Below, piece after piece: positions 26,783 to 34,400 of a stretch of DNA of 64,000 bases. Under the pieces are notes generated by a model, which searched no databases, had not been told where the DNA came from, and saw only the letters and a program-made list of their open reading frames with translations. The stretch lies in NCBI GenBank assembly GCA_001485605.1, contig FAON01000012.1:248001-312000 (forward strand), given 5' to 3'. Position 1 is the stretch's first letter; the number at the start of each line of letters is the position of its first letter. The translations under genes were made by a program, and so were the position numbers. Source of the DNA: Candidatus Kryptobacter tengchongensis. GTDB lineage: Bacteria; Bacteroidota; Ignavibacteria; Kryptoniales; Kryptoniaceae.

Positions 26783-27832
26783 TTGCCAATGAGTCAGGAT
26801 TACCAAATAAAGGTAATTGTTGTTGATGATTCTGCTTTCATGAGAAAATCTCTTTCATTGATGCTTGAATCAGATCCACAAATAAAAGTTGTTGCAACTG
26901 CAAGAGATGGGTTTGAAGCGATTGAAAAGATAAAAATGTTTAAACCTGATATTGTCACCCTTGATGTTGAGATGCCACGGATGGATGGGCTTACAGCTTT
27001 GAAAATTATCATGAAAGAATGTCCCGTTCCAGTTCTTATGGTTAGTTCTTTAACAATTGAAGGGGCGGAGGCAACGCTTGAAGCATTAAAACTTGGTGCG
27101 GTTGATTTTATACCCAAACAGCTTTCCTATGTCTCACTTGATATAGTTAAAATAAAAGATGAATTAATTCAAAAAGTTAAGTCAATTGCAACTAGCAAAT
27201 ACATTCGCAGAAAAATTTATGGATCTCAAACCGAGATCCCAAAAGAAATAAAATTTAAACAAATTGCAAAAAGATTTGAGCTTGTTGCAATTGGAGTTTC
27301 AACTGGTGGACCGCTTGCACTTCAAGAAGTTTTATCAAAGATACCGAGAGACTTTCCTGCCGGGATCGTGATTGCCCAACATATGCCTCCAAACTTTACA
27401 AGATTACTTGCGGAAAGATTGAACTCAGTAAGTAAAATTGAGGTCAGAGAAGCTCAAACTGGAGATAAGGTTAAACCGGGGCTTGCCTTGATAGCTCAGG
27501 GCGGAAGAAATCTAATTTTTGAAAATGTCTTCGGTGAGAAAATAGTTAAAATAGTTGATAAACCAAACACGCTTTACAAACCGTCAGTTGATGTTATGAT
27601 GGAATCAGCTGCAGAGGTTTTCGGGAATAGGGTTCTCGCAGTGATAATGACGGGTATGGGAAAAGATGGACTTGAAGGGTTGAAAAAGGTGAAAGAAAAA
27701 GGTGGATATATAATCGCGCAGAATGAGGAAACATGCGTGGTTTACGGCATGCCTAAAGCAGTTGTTGATATTGGGCTTGCTGATAGCATACTCCCGCTTG
27801 AAAAAATTGGAGAGGCAATTGCTCTGATGTAG
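26783..27832 (+). CDS. cheB: Chemotaxis protein-glutamate methylesterase CheB
   Basis: CheB removes receptor methyl groups or deamidates glutamines. The 349-residue protein has an N-terminal receiver (VVDDSAFMRK; phospho-acceptor D61 in VTLDVEMPRMDG) and a C-terminal esterase with GVSTGGP (catalytic Ser), AQHMPPNFT (catalytic His) and MTGMGKDG (catalytic Asp region). Length is typical. It starts either at TTG 26783 or ATG 26789. It ends the chemosensory cluster. Confidence 0.96.
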   Translation: MPMSQDYQIKVIVVDDSAFMRKSLSLMLESDPQIKVVATARDGFEAIEKIKMFKPDIVTLDVEMPRMDGLTALKIIMKECPVPVLMVSSLTIEGAEATLEALKLGAVDFIPKQLSYVSLDIVKIKDELIQKVKSIATSKYIRRKIYGSQTEIPKEIKFKQIAKRFELVAIGVSTGGPLALQEVLSKIPRDFPAGIVIAQHMPPNFTRLLAERLNSVSKIEVREAQTGDKVKPGLALIAQGGRNLIFENVFGEKIVKIVDKPNTLYKPSVDVMMESAAEVFGNRVLAVIMTGMGKDGLEGLKKVKEKGGYIIAQNEETCVVYGMPKAVVDIGLADSILPLEKIGEAIALM

Positions 27833-27964
27833 GGAAAATTTCCCTTACGCTTCTTTATCCATTTTTATTACCTTCAAATCATATAATTTTATCTCCAATA
27901 AATTTACGGGCATAGGTCTTGATTTTTTAAACTGAAACCCAGCGCGATCCTACTTTATTTAAAC

Positions 27965-27993
27965 TTGACTTTTAAATTTTTATTTGTTATATT
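27965..27993 (+). promoter_or_regulatory. Sigma-70-like promoter of the TonB receptor operon
   Basis: TTGACT (27965-27970) and TATATT (27988-27993) are exactly 17 bases apart. The predicted start of transcription falls at about 28000, inside the inverted repeat at 27996-28022. A 35-base block from 27984 closely resembles the arsR promoter at 43685. Confidence 0.6.
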
Positions 27994-27995
27994 TA

Positions 27996-28022
27996 CTTTG
28001 CAATACAAAGTAGTTTGCAAAG
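27996..28022. promoter_or_regulatory. Inverted repeat, candidate operator
   Basis: CTTTGCAA (27996-28003) and TTGCAAAG (28015-28022) are a perfect 8-base inverted repeat with an 11-base centre, placed across the predicted transcription start. A dimeric regulator bound here would block transcription. The winged-helix protein encoded at the end of this operon is one candidate. Confidence 0.5.
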
Positions 28023-28044
28023 CAAGTCAAAATATAAAGAAAAG

Positions 28045-30210
28045 ATGAACTGCAAGAGAAATGACTTCTCAATAGTAAGACTTGTTTATATCAGCTTCTT
28101 GCTGCTCCTTCCTTCTCTTCTTCTTAGTCAAAATAATGGGATAACTTTGGAAGGAAAAGTAACAGATCAAACGGGTAAGCCTATCCCTTATGTAAATGTC
28201 TACTTAAAAGGATATATGAAGGGAAGTATGTCAGATGAAAATGGCAAATTTAAATTTATTGTAGATAAACACGGAGTGTACACCTTGGTGGCTTCACATA
28301 TAGGTTATGAAACATATGAAAAAACAATTCAAATTCGGACTGAAGAAGCTATATTTATAGAGATAACTCTGAGAGAGAAGACGATAGAAGAAGAGATGAT
28401 AACTATAACAGCTAGTGTCTTTACTGGTGGGGAGGGGAAAGGGGTGACGCTTACCCCTCTTGAGGTGGTTTTAACACCTGGAGCTGCAGCTGATGTTTTT
28501 GGAGCCATAAAAACATTTCCCGGAATTCAAACGATATCAGAAGGCTCTGGATTGTTCGTTCGTGGTGGAGATGTTTCTGAAACAGCGGTCATCCTTGATG
28601 GTGCCTATATTAATCATCCCTACCGGTATGAATCCCCCAATGGTGGATATTTTGGCATGATTTCCCCATTTTTGTTAAAAGGGATATTCTTTTCTAGTGG
28701 TGGATTCTCAGTTGAATATGGGAATGCGCTTTCTGGAATCTTAGATATGAAAAGTTTAGATCTACCATATGAAAAGCTAATTAACATTGGGGTTGGCTTA
28801 GCTGCGCTCTCAACCATGATTAAACTTCCCATCAAGCCTGACAAAGTGGGAATCTCAATGTCAGGGAATTACAGCGATACCCGACATCTATTTAAACTAA
28901 ATGGTCACACTTACAGATTTTCGCAATATCCGAAAGCATACGATATTAATTTAAATCTAATGTATCAATATTCGTCAAAGGGGAGATTAAAATTATTCTT
29001 ATTTCGTGAGAAAAATGATATCGGTATTGAAGTAAAACATCTATCTGAAGCATTTTATGAGGGGGACAATGTTACAAATTTTGTTAATCTTAGCTGGCAA
29101 GATTTGATCGCATCTAAATTTTTATTGAGCGGAAACATTGCATATACAAATTTTGCAAAAAAACAAAAATTGGATGCTTTTTTGGATCTTCTAACCGATG
29201 AACGGTTACACCAAATTAGATTAAAAGGTGAATATCAAATTTCTAACAATATGGTTTTGCAAAGTGGTATAGAGCTTTTCAGGGACGATATATCTTACAA
29301 GGGTCACTTTCAATTTCCCGATGAAGAAACATCGGGCTCGGAGACAATCAAAGTTGACGCAAATTATAAAGCTTACAGGTTAGCTTTTTATTCACAATTA
29401 CAAGTTAATTTTTCAACTAAATTAAGTTATGTTATCGGGTTTAGATATGAATGTCATTCAAAAAGCAACCAGCAACTATTAGACCCTCGTTCTTCATTGA
29501 GCCTGAAATTGAAAAATAACTGGGATTTAGTTTTTTCTATTGGTCAATACCATCAATTCCCAGAGCCAGTTTTTTTTGATCCAGTTATTGGAAATCCGGA
29601 TTTAAAAGCTATGAAATCATGGCATTATATTTTGGGTCTTGTTCACCATAGCGAGAGCACCATCCTTCGTATAGAACTTTACTATAAAGATTATAAGAAT
29701 TTGCTAATAAATGATCAAAAACTAAATTATGTAAATCAAGGTTATGGTTTTAGCAAAGGGCTTGACTTTTTCCTTAAGCGAGATTGGGAATTTTTTAAAG
29801 TGCGGATATCTTATAGCTATCTTGAGGCGAAGCGTAAATGGATGGATGCTCCAAAACTTTCCCCAACGAAATTTGATATCCCACACAATTTTACGGTAGT
29901 CGCTCAATTAAATTTAACCCAGTTAAATATCGGGATGCTATATCAATACGCAGCTGGCAAGCCTTATACCAGTGAACCAAACCAATATCATGACAAAAGG
30001 ACGCCAAGCTACCAAAGATTAGATATTTCGCTTTCTTATTTATTTAATTTGATCGGCAATGGCATTGATGTGTTTTATCTGGCTATTTCAAATGTCCTCG
30101 GAAGAGAGAATATACTTGATTACATCTATTCACCCGACTATAAAAAACCGGTGCCGATCAAAAGCGTAATGCTTCGCAGTTTTTATTTTGGTATATCCAT
30201 TTCATTGTAA
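28045..30210 (+). CDS. TonB-dependent outer-membrane receptor
   Basis: From the ATG at 28045 the product is 721 residues: signal peptide (LVYISFLLLLPSLLLSQ), a carboxypeptidase-D-like regulatory domain (LEGKVTDQTGKPIPYVNVYLKG), a plug domain (FPGIQTISEGSGLFVRGGD, VILDGAYINHPY) and a barrel ending in a region with IYSPDYKKPVP and final SFYFGISISL. The substrate is unknown. The frame extends to a TTG at 28015, but that codon lies in the operator. Codon and base use seem slightly different from the chemotaxis genes upstream (more C-ended and ATT/TTA variants), too weak a sign to claim transfer. Confidence 0.9.
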   Translation: MNCKRNDFSIVRLVYISFLLLLPSLLLSQNNGITLEGKVTDQTGKPIPYVNVYLKGYMKGSMSDENGKFKFIVDKHGVYTLVASHIGYETYEKTIQIRTEEAIFIEITLREKTIEEEMITITASVFTGGEGKGVTLTPLEVVLTPGAAADVFGAIKTFPGIQTISEGSGLFVRGGDVSETAVILDGAYINHPYRYESPNGGYFGMISPFLLKGIFFSSGGFSVEYGNALSGILDMKSLDLPYEKLINIGVGLAALSTMIKLPIKPDKVGISMSGNYSDTRHLFKLNGHTYRFSQYPKAYDINLNLMYQYSSKGRLKLFLFREKNDIGIEVKHLSEAFYEGDNVTNFVNLSWQDLIASKFLLSGNIAYTNFAKKQKLDAFLDLLTDERLHQIRLKGEYQISNNMVLQSGIELFRDDISYKGHFQFPDEETSGSETIKVDANYKAYRLAFYSQLQVNFSTKLSYVIGFRYECHSKSNQQLLDPRSSLSLKLKNNWDLVFSIGQYHQFPEPVFFDPVIGNPDLKAMKSWHYILGLVHHSESTILRIELYYKDYKNLLINDQKLNYVNQGYGFSKGLDFFLKRDWEFFKVRISYSYLEAKRKWMDAPKLSPTKFDIPHNFTVVAQLNLTQLNIGMLYQYAAGKPYTSEPNQYHDKRTPSYQRLDISLSYLFNLIGNGIDVFYLAISNVLGRENILDYIYSPDYKKPVPIKSVMLRSFYFGISISL

Positions 30211-30233
30211 AAAATTAAATAGAGAAGTAAATT

Positions 30234-31022
30234 ATGGTGAAAAAACTTTTACTCTTGCTTTGGATATCACCGATTTTTAACTGTGCTATAATGTTAGCAC
30301 AATCCTCAAAAAACATCCCTCCAGATACTGCATTACTTCAATCAATAATACAGCTACAAAAGGCGCTTGACGAATGGAATAAGAAAAAGATGTTACAAGC
30401 CCGGGCTACCTTTGAGCAATTGTTAGCTTATTCCAACGATCAATGGTTAGTACATTATTATATTGCTTTATCAGACCTTTATCTAACCCAATATCATCTT
30501 TCTTCAAAAGAAAAGGATGAAGTTAAAAAATATATAGAAGATGGAATTGAAAACTTAGAACGCTCAATTAAATTGAAAGAAAATTTTGCTGATTCTTATG
30601 CTTTATTAGCTAATCTTTATGGAATGGAAATTTCGCTTTCACCCACTAAAGGCATAATATTAGGTCCACGTATTAACAGTGTATTAGCAACAGCTGAGAA
30701 ATTAGAGCCAAATAATCCCCGTGTTCATTTGGTCGCTGGAATTTCAGCGTTTCATACTCCCAAGTTATTTGGTGGTGGTGAAGATAAAGCTATTCAAAGA
30801 TTAAATAAAGCGGCTGAACTTTTTGAGACTTATCAACCCCCTTCTCCTCTGTATCCAAACTGGGGGCATGAAGAGGTATATGCTTGGTTAGGACTAATTG
30901 CTATGAAGCAAAATGATTTTGAATTAGCAGAAAAATATTTTAATAAAGCATTAAAGATCAATCCCAATTACTTTTGGGTTAAATATGTTCTTTTACCACA
31001 ATTGAAGGAAAAACAAAATTAG
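30234..31022 (+). CDS. Exported TPR-like protein
   Basis: The 262-residue product has a signal peptide (LLLLLWISPIFNCAIMLAQ) and helical TPR-like units, clearest at residues about 40-70 (WNKKKMLQARATFEQLLAY), 100-125 and 215-250 (VYAWLGLIAMKQNDFELAEKYFNKALKI-type, shortened here). It is likely periplasmic. It follows the TonB receptor gene by 24 bases and may assist it; precise function unknown. Confidence 0.8.
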   Translation: MVKKLLLLLWISPIFNCAIMLAQSSKNIPPDTALLQSIIQLQKALDEWNKKKMLQARATFEQLLAYSNDQWLVHYYIALSDLYLTQYHLSSKEKDEVKKYIEDGIENLERSIKLKENFADSYALLANLYGMEISLSPTKGIILGPRINSVLATAEKLEPNNPRVHLVAGISAFHTPKLFGGGEDKAIQRLNKAAELFETYQPPSPLYPNWGHEEVYAWLGLIAMKQNDFELAEKYFNKALKINPNYFWVKYVLLPQLKEKQN

Positions 31023-31034
31023 GGAATTAAATCT

Positions 31035-31655
31035 ATGCGAGAAGAGAATAAGCCTTCAGAAGCGCAAGAATCACTCATTCAAATTATTGAAGCATTTAGG
31101 CGTATGAGAATCGCCCTTGCAAGGAGAAAAACTGGGAACTATCTTATATTATGGGGTTTTATCCTATTCGTTGGATATATTTTGACCGAGATTTTCATGC
31201 GCTTGGGGAAATATGATAGCATAGTGTGGGTCTGGATTATTTTACCAACAATTGGGCTAATTGGAGTATGTTTAATAACGGTAAATCAAACGAAGAAAAC
31301 AAAAGAGCGTTTCCCGGAAGGCTTTTATATATTTTTGATTTGGATCTCCCTTGTTTTTTATGGATTTATCATCTTTGCGGTGATTTTATGGATGGGGAAT
31401 GTTTCGCTTAATGGAATTCAGGTTTCGCTTTTGTTCTTAAATCTTGCTATGTTTGGATATGTTTTAATGGGGATCCTGCTTGGGAAAGAGTTAGCGCTAA
31501 TTGGTATTTCCACTTCAATTTTATCAGTTTTATGCGGTTTATTTTTGCAGGAATTTTTTAATTTAGCAATGGCCTTGATTTGTTTAATCACCTTCATCGG
31601 TGGAGGATTTTATATCAATAAAAAATGGGAGTTGAAAAACGAGAGTACATCTTGA
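31035..31655 (+). CDS. Multi-pass membrane protein, unknown function
   Basis: The 206-residue protein has a charged 40-residue cytoplasmic N-terminus (with FRRMRIALARRKTG) and about six hydrophobic segments up to residue 195. No family is recognised. Its gene sits between the TPR gene and a winged-helix regulator gene; membrane proteins in this place often pair with the regulator. Its stop codon TGA (31653-31655) lies inside the start region of the regulator, with the sequence TCT TGA TGA at the junction. Confidence 0.75.
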   Translation: MREENKPSEAQESLIQIIEAFRRMRIALARRKTGNYLILWGFILFVGYILTEIFMRLGKYDSIVWVWIILPTIGLIGVCLITVNQTKKTKERFPEGFYIFLIWISLVFYGFIIFAVILWMGNVSLNGIQVSLLFLNLAMFGYVLMGILLGKELALIGISTSILSVLCGLFLQEFFNLAMALICLITFIGGGFYINKKWELKNESTS

Positions 31656-31935
31656 TGAAATAATTCATCAACCGACAAGAACAAGGATAATGGCTTCACT
31701 ATATGCCTTAGCAGAAGGTGATGAGATTGAATTTATAGCTTTAAGAGATATTCTTGGTCTTTCAGATGGGAACTTATCATCTCATCTTATTAAACTTGAA
31801 GAGGTTGGCTATGTAAAGATAAGAAAAACGTTTGAGGGGAAAAAGCCAAGAACATATATCTCACTCACGAGGAAGGGAAGGCGAGCCTTTGAAGATTATA
31901 CAAAGTCACTTATGGAGCTTTTGAAGTTAAAATGA
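31625..31935 (+). CDS. Winged-helix regulator (HTH_34/MarR-like), start disrupted
   Basis: The clear frame from ATG 31690 gives 81 residues with a winged-helix DNA-binding fold: LRDILGLSDGNLSSHLIKLEEVGYV followed by a wing with KKPRTYISLTRKGRRAFEDY (family HTH_34-like). The family's conserved first helix is encoded just upstream in the same frame (codons for LDEIIHQPTRTRI, 31651-31689), but that frame has no ATG, GTG or TTG before the TGA at 31633. ATG 31655 and ATG 31625 are both one base out of frame. The span given covers the full disputed region. See the finding on a frameshift. Confidence 0.75.
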
Positions 31936-32024
31936 GTAAACGGACCTTGTTTAAGCATATCTGCCGGTAGAAATGGGATAGGCAGAAATGAAAGGCGAAA
32001 CGATTTCAAAAATCGCAAAAAATG

Positions 32025-32630
32025 TTAATGCATTTTAGCACCAATTATGAACTTAACAACTTCACCATAAATGTTTTCAACTTTTTCAACTGCAAACCCA
32101 GATTTAATCACAAGTTTATCTGTCTCACGATTTATGTTCTCGCCAAAGATTGAGGTCAATTTATTTCCAATATCAAAAAGTTTTGAAGTCATTTTTCCAT
32201 CGGGTCTTACATGTTCAAGTAGGATCAATCTACCATTTGGCTTCAAGACCCTTAAAATTTCTTGAAATCCTTTTTCAGGATTTTTAACTTCGCAAAACAC
32301 AAAGGTTGCAAAAACTGTATCAAATGTTTCATTTTCAAATGGCAATGCTTCAATTTTTGCACAAACAAAAGAAACTTCCCTTTTAAACTTTTTCGCTTTC
32401 TTGATAGCCCTTTTTATCATCCAAAATTTTGGCTCAACACATATAATTTCAAATCCATTCGGGTAAAGAGGTATATTTAATCCAGTTCCGACTCCGATCT
32501 CAAGAATTCTATAACCTTTAACAAATTTAAAAATTTTTCCCCTTAATTTTCTTAATCCGAGTTTTTCAAGTGGGAACATAAAAATGTCGTAAATAAATGG
32601 TAAAATTTTCTCAAAAATTTTTAAAGCCAT
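32025..32630 (-). CDS. Class I SAM methyltransferase (UbiE/PmtA-like)
   Basis: The 201-residue protein has RILEIGVGTGLNIPLYP (SAM motif I), ICVEPKFWMIKRA, IEALPFENETFDTVFATFVFCEV and ILRVLKPNGRLILLEHVRPDG, the set seen in small methyltransferases acting on lipids or quinones. The hydrophobic N-terminus (ILPFIYDIFMFPLEKLG) fits membrane association. It overlaps the upstream SDR gene by 10 bases, suggesting an operon. Substrate is not determined. Confidence 0.82.
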   Translation of the reverse strand: MALKIFEKILPFIYDIFMFPLEKLGLRKLRGKIFKFVKGYRILEIGVGTGLNIPLYPNGFEIICVEPKFWMIKRAIKKAKKFKREVSFVCAKIEALPFENETFDTVFATFVFCEVKNPEKGFQEILRVLKPNGRLILLEHVRPDGKMTSKLFDIGNKLTSIFGENINRETDKLVIKSGFAVEKVENIYGEVVKFIIGAKMH

Positions 32631-33598
32631 TTATTTTCAACATACCAATTTATTGTCAAACGCATTCCATCTTCAAGTGAAACCTTTGGCTTATAGCCAA
32701 GTTCTTTTTTGGCTTTTTCAATTGAGCAAGCCCAGTTCTTTTGCCTTATGTCTTTTATTTTTTCAAGGTTAAGAGGTGATGCTTTCCCTTGAAGTTTAAA
32801 AACTAATTCGGAAACGAACGAGACAGAGTAAAGGATCATGGGTGGGATCTTCAAGCGAATTACCTTTTTATCAATTGCTTTTAAAACAGCGGTTTCAATC
32901 TCTTTCCAAGTGTAAATTCTTTCGTCGGAAATGAAATAAACTTTACCAGTTGCTTCATCGCTTTCCCCAGCAAGTATAAAACCATCAACAAGATCTGAAA
33001 CGTAAACCAGGCTTAAAATTTGTTCATCTGGCAACACGGCAGGAAGAAAACCAAATTTAACATATTTGAAAAGCTCAAATGTATATGTATCACGTGGACC
33101 ATACACTGAAGGGGGACGAACTATTGTTATTGGCAATTTATCTTTAAACGAAAGAGCTAATTTTTCAGCCTCTGCTTTACTCTTTCCATATGAAGTTATA
33201 GGTTTATATTCTCTTGTCTCATCAACTGGAATCGCATCGTCCCCGGGTCCAACAGCTGCTAAGCTGCTTGCGAGAATAAATTTTTTTAATTTTTGATTTT
33301 CCAGACTTGCGTTTAATAAATTTCTTGTCGTTTCAACATTTCCACGATAATAATCTTGATAATTCTTCCCTTTTGTCACACCAGCAATGTGATAAACATA
33401 ATCAACATCTTTGATCGCTTTTTTTAAAAAATCAGTATCAAACAAACTCCCCTTGAGAATCTCAACATTTTTTCCATCAAGCCATTTTAGGTTGCTTGTA
33501 TCTCTGACAATGCATCTTATATCATAGCCACGCCTTAAAAGTTCATCAACAAGATGACTTCCAATGAATCCCGTCCCACCTGTTACGAGTGCTTTCAT
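32621..33598 (-). CDS. NAD(P)-dependent epimerase/dehydratase (extended SDR)
   Basis: The 325-residue protein has the nucleotide-binding TGGTGFIGSHL at residues 6-17, the catalytic Ser region ILASSLAAVG and Tyr/Lys in SYGKSKAEAE, and RPPSVYGPRD. The family covers sugar-nucleotide epimerases, 3-beta-hydroxysteroid-type dehydrogenases and flavanone reductase-like enzymes. Lack of close landmark motifs stops a finer call. It lies 8 bases after the DUF3108 gene. Confidence 0.85.
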   Translation of the reverse strand: MKALVTGGTGFIGSHLVDELLRRGYDIRCIVRDTSNLKWLDGKNVEILKGSLFDTDFLKKAIKDVDYVYHIAGVTKGKNYQDYYRGNVETTRNLLNASLENQKLKKFILASSLAAVGPGDDAIPVDETREYKPITSYGKSKAEAEKLALSFKDKLPITIVRPPSVYGPRDTYTFELFKYVKFGFLPAVLPDEQILSLVYVSDLVDGFILAGESDEATGKVYFISDERIYTWKEIETAVLKAIDKKVIRLKIPPMILYSVSFVSELVFKLQGKASPLNLEKIKDIRQKNWACSIEKAKKELGYKPKVSLEDGMRLTINWYVENKWL

Positions 33599-33605
33599 TT
33601 AAAAA

Positions 33606-34400
33606 TCAATTTTTATTTTTGTCTGCAATCCAAGATGGTTCCCAGTTTTTTCTATCCCATTTTACGAGCTCAACCTTCACATTACCAAGCGATGTTTTAA
33701 AATATGCCCTTATCGGGATTTTAGCTGGATCATCTGAATAATATGCGATGAAATCACCTGTAACCCCAGCGATCTCTTCAGTAATGAAAGGAATAAAACC
33801 AACTACTTTTTTCACTTTGACATTTAAATTTGAAAATTTGATGTTGGCGTTCTCAGTTGGAAAGGTTACTTTAACATCTTTAACATCAAGTTGAATCAAT
33901 ATGGGGATTGTGACCTCTTGCCCTGTGCCAAGAAGTTGTCTTGTCAGGTAAAACGCAGCGATGCCGTTATAAAAACTCCTTGTATTTTTTTCAAGCACCT
34001 CTATAACCTCACCTGTTTTGATATCTTTTTGCGTTGCGATTATTTTGTCGTCTTTCCGTTCAAAGATTGTTACAACTTTTCTTCCTTTTTTTGTTTCGTA
34101 AATTAAAAATTTAGCATCAAGAAGTGAATCAACTTTAAATTCACTTTCAAATCCATAGTGAATGCTTATAAAGAAAAGCCATGGGTTTGAGTCCATTTGA
34201 AAGCGTGATTTGACATATTCACCGTCTGTTTTGGTCCAGATTTTTATGCTGCCAAGATTTATAAATCCCCAAAATGCGTGGTATTCAAGATATTCATTCT
34301 CAAATTTAAAATCGTTTTTTGAGATCTTCCCTTCAACAAGGTAAAAAACAAAAATCGCCATTGATAAGATTAAAAAAATTCGCTTCATCTCATTTTTCAA
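33606..34400 (-). CDS. DUF3108-family exported protein
   Basis: The 264-residue protein has a signal peptide (RIFLILSMAIFVFYLVEG) and the DUF3108 pattern: LEYHAFWGFINLGSIKIWT, an FYNGIAAFYLTRQL segment, and IPIRAYFKTSLGNVKVELV. DUF3108 proteins are periplasmic beta-rich proteins of unknown function in Gram-negative bacteria. The start overlaps the peptidase-barrel gene end by 11 bases, with an alternative ATG four codons later. Co-expression with that gene is likely. Confidence 0.8.
   Translation of the reverse strand: MKNEMKRIFLILSMAIFVFYLVEGKISKNDFKFENEYLEYHAFWGFINLGSIKIWTKTDGEYVKSRFQMDSNPWLFFISIHYGFESEFKVDSLLDAKFLIYETKKGRKVVTIFERKDDKIIATQKDIKTGEVIEVLEKNTRSFYNGIAAFYLTRQLLGTGQEVTIPILIQLDVKDVKVTFPTENANIKFSNLNVKVKKVVGFIPFITEEIAGVTGDFIAYYSDDPAKIPIRAYFKTSLGNVKVELVKWDRKNWEPSWIADKNKN

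Noticed and set aside
27830-27846. AGGGAAAATTTCCCT palindrome after cheB as a terminator
   Set aside because: The stem is weak, there is almost no loop, and no T-run follows.
28015-28044. N-terminal extension of the TonB receptor to the TTG at 28015
   Set aside because: This codon lies inside the inverted repeat near the transcription start; ATG 28045 begins a good signal peptide.
28045-31935. Recent horizontal transfer of the TonB operon
   Set aside because: The codon-use difference seen by eye is slight, and no mobile element, repeat or tRNA border was found.
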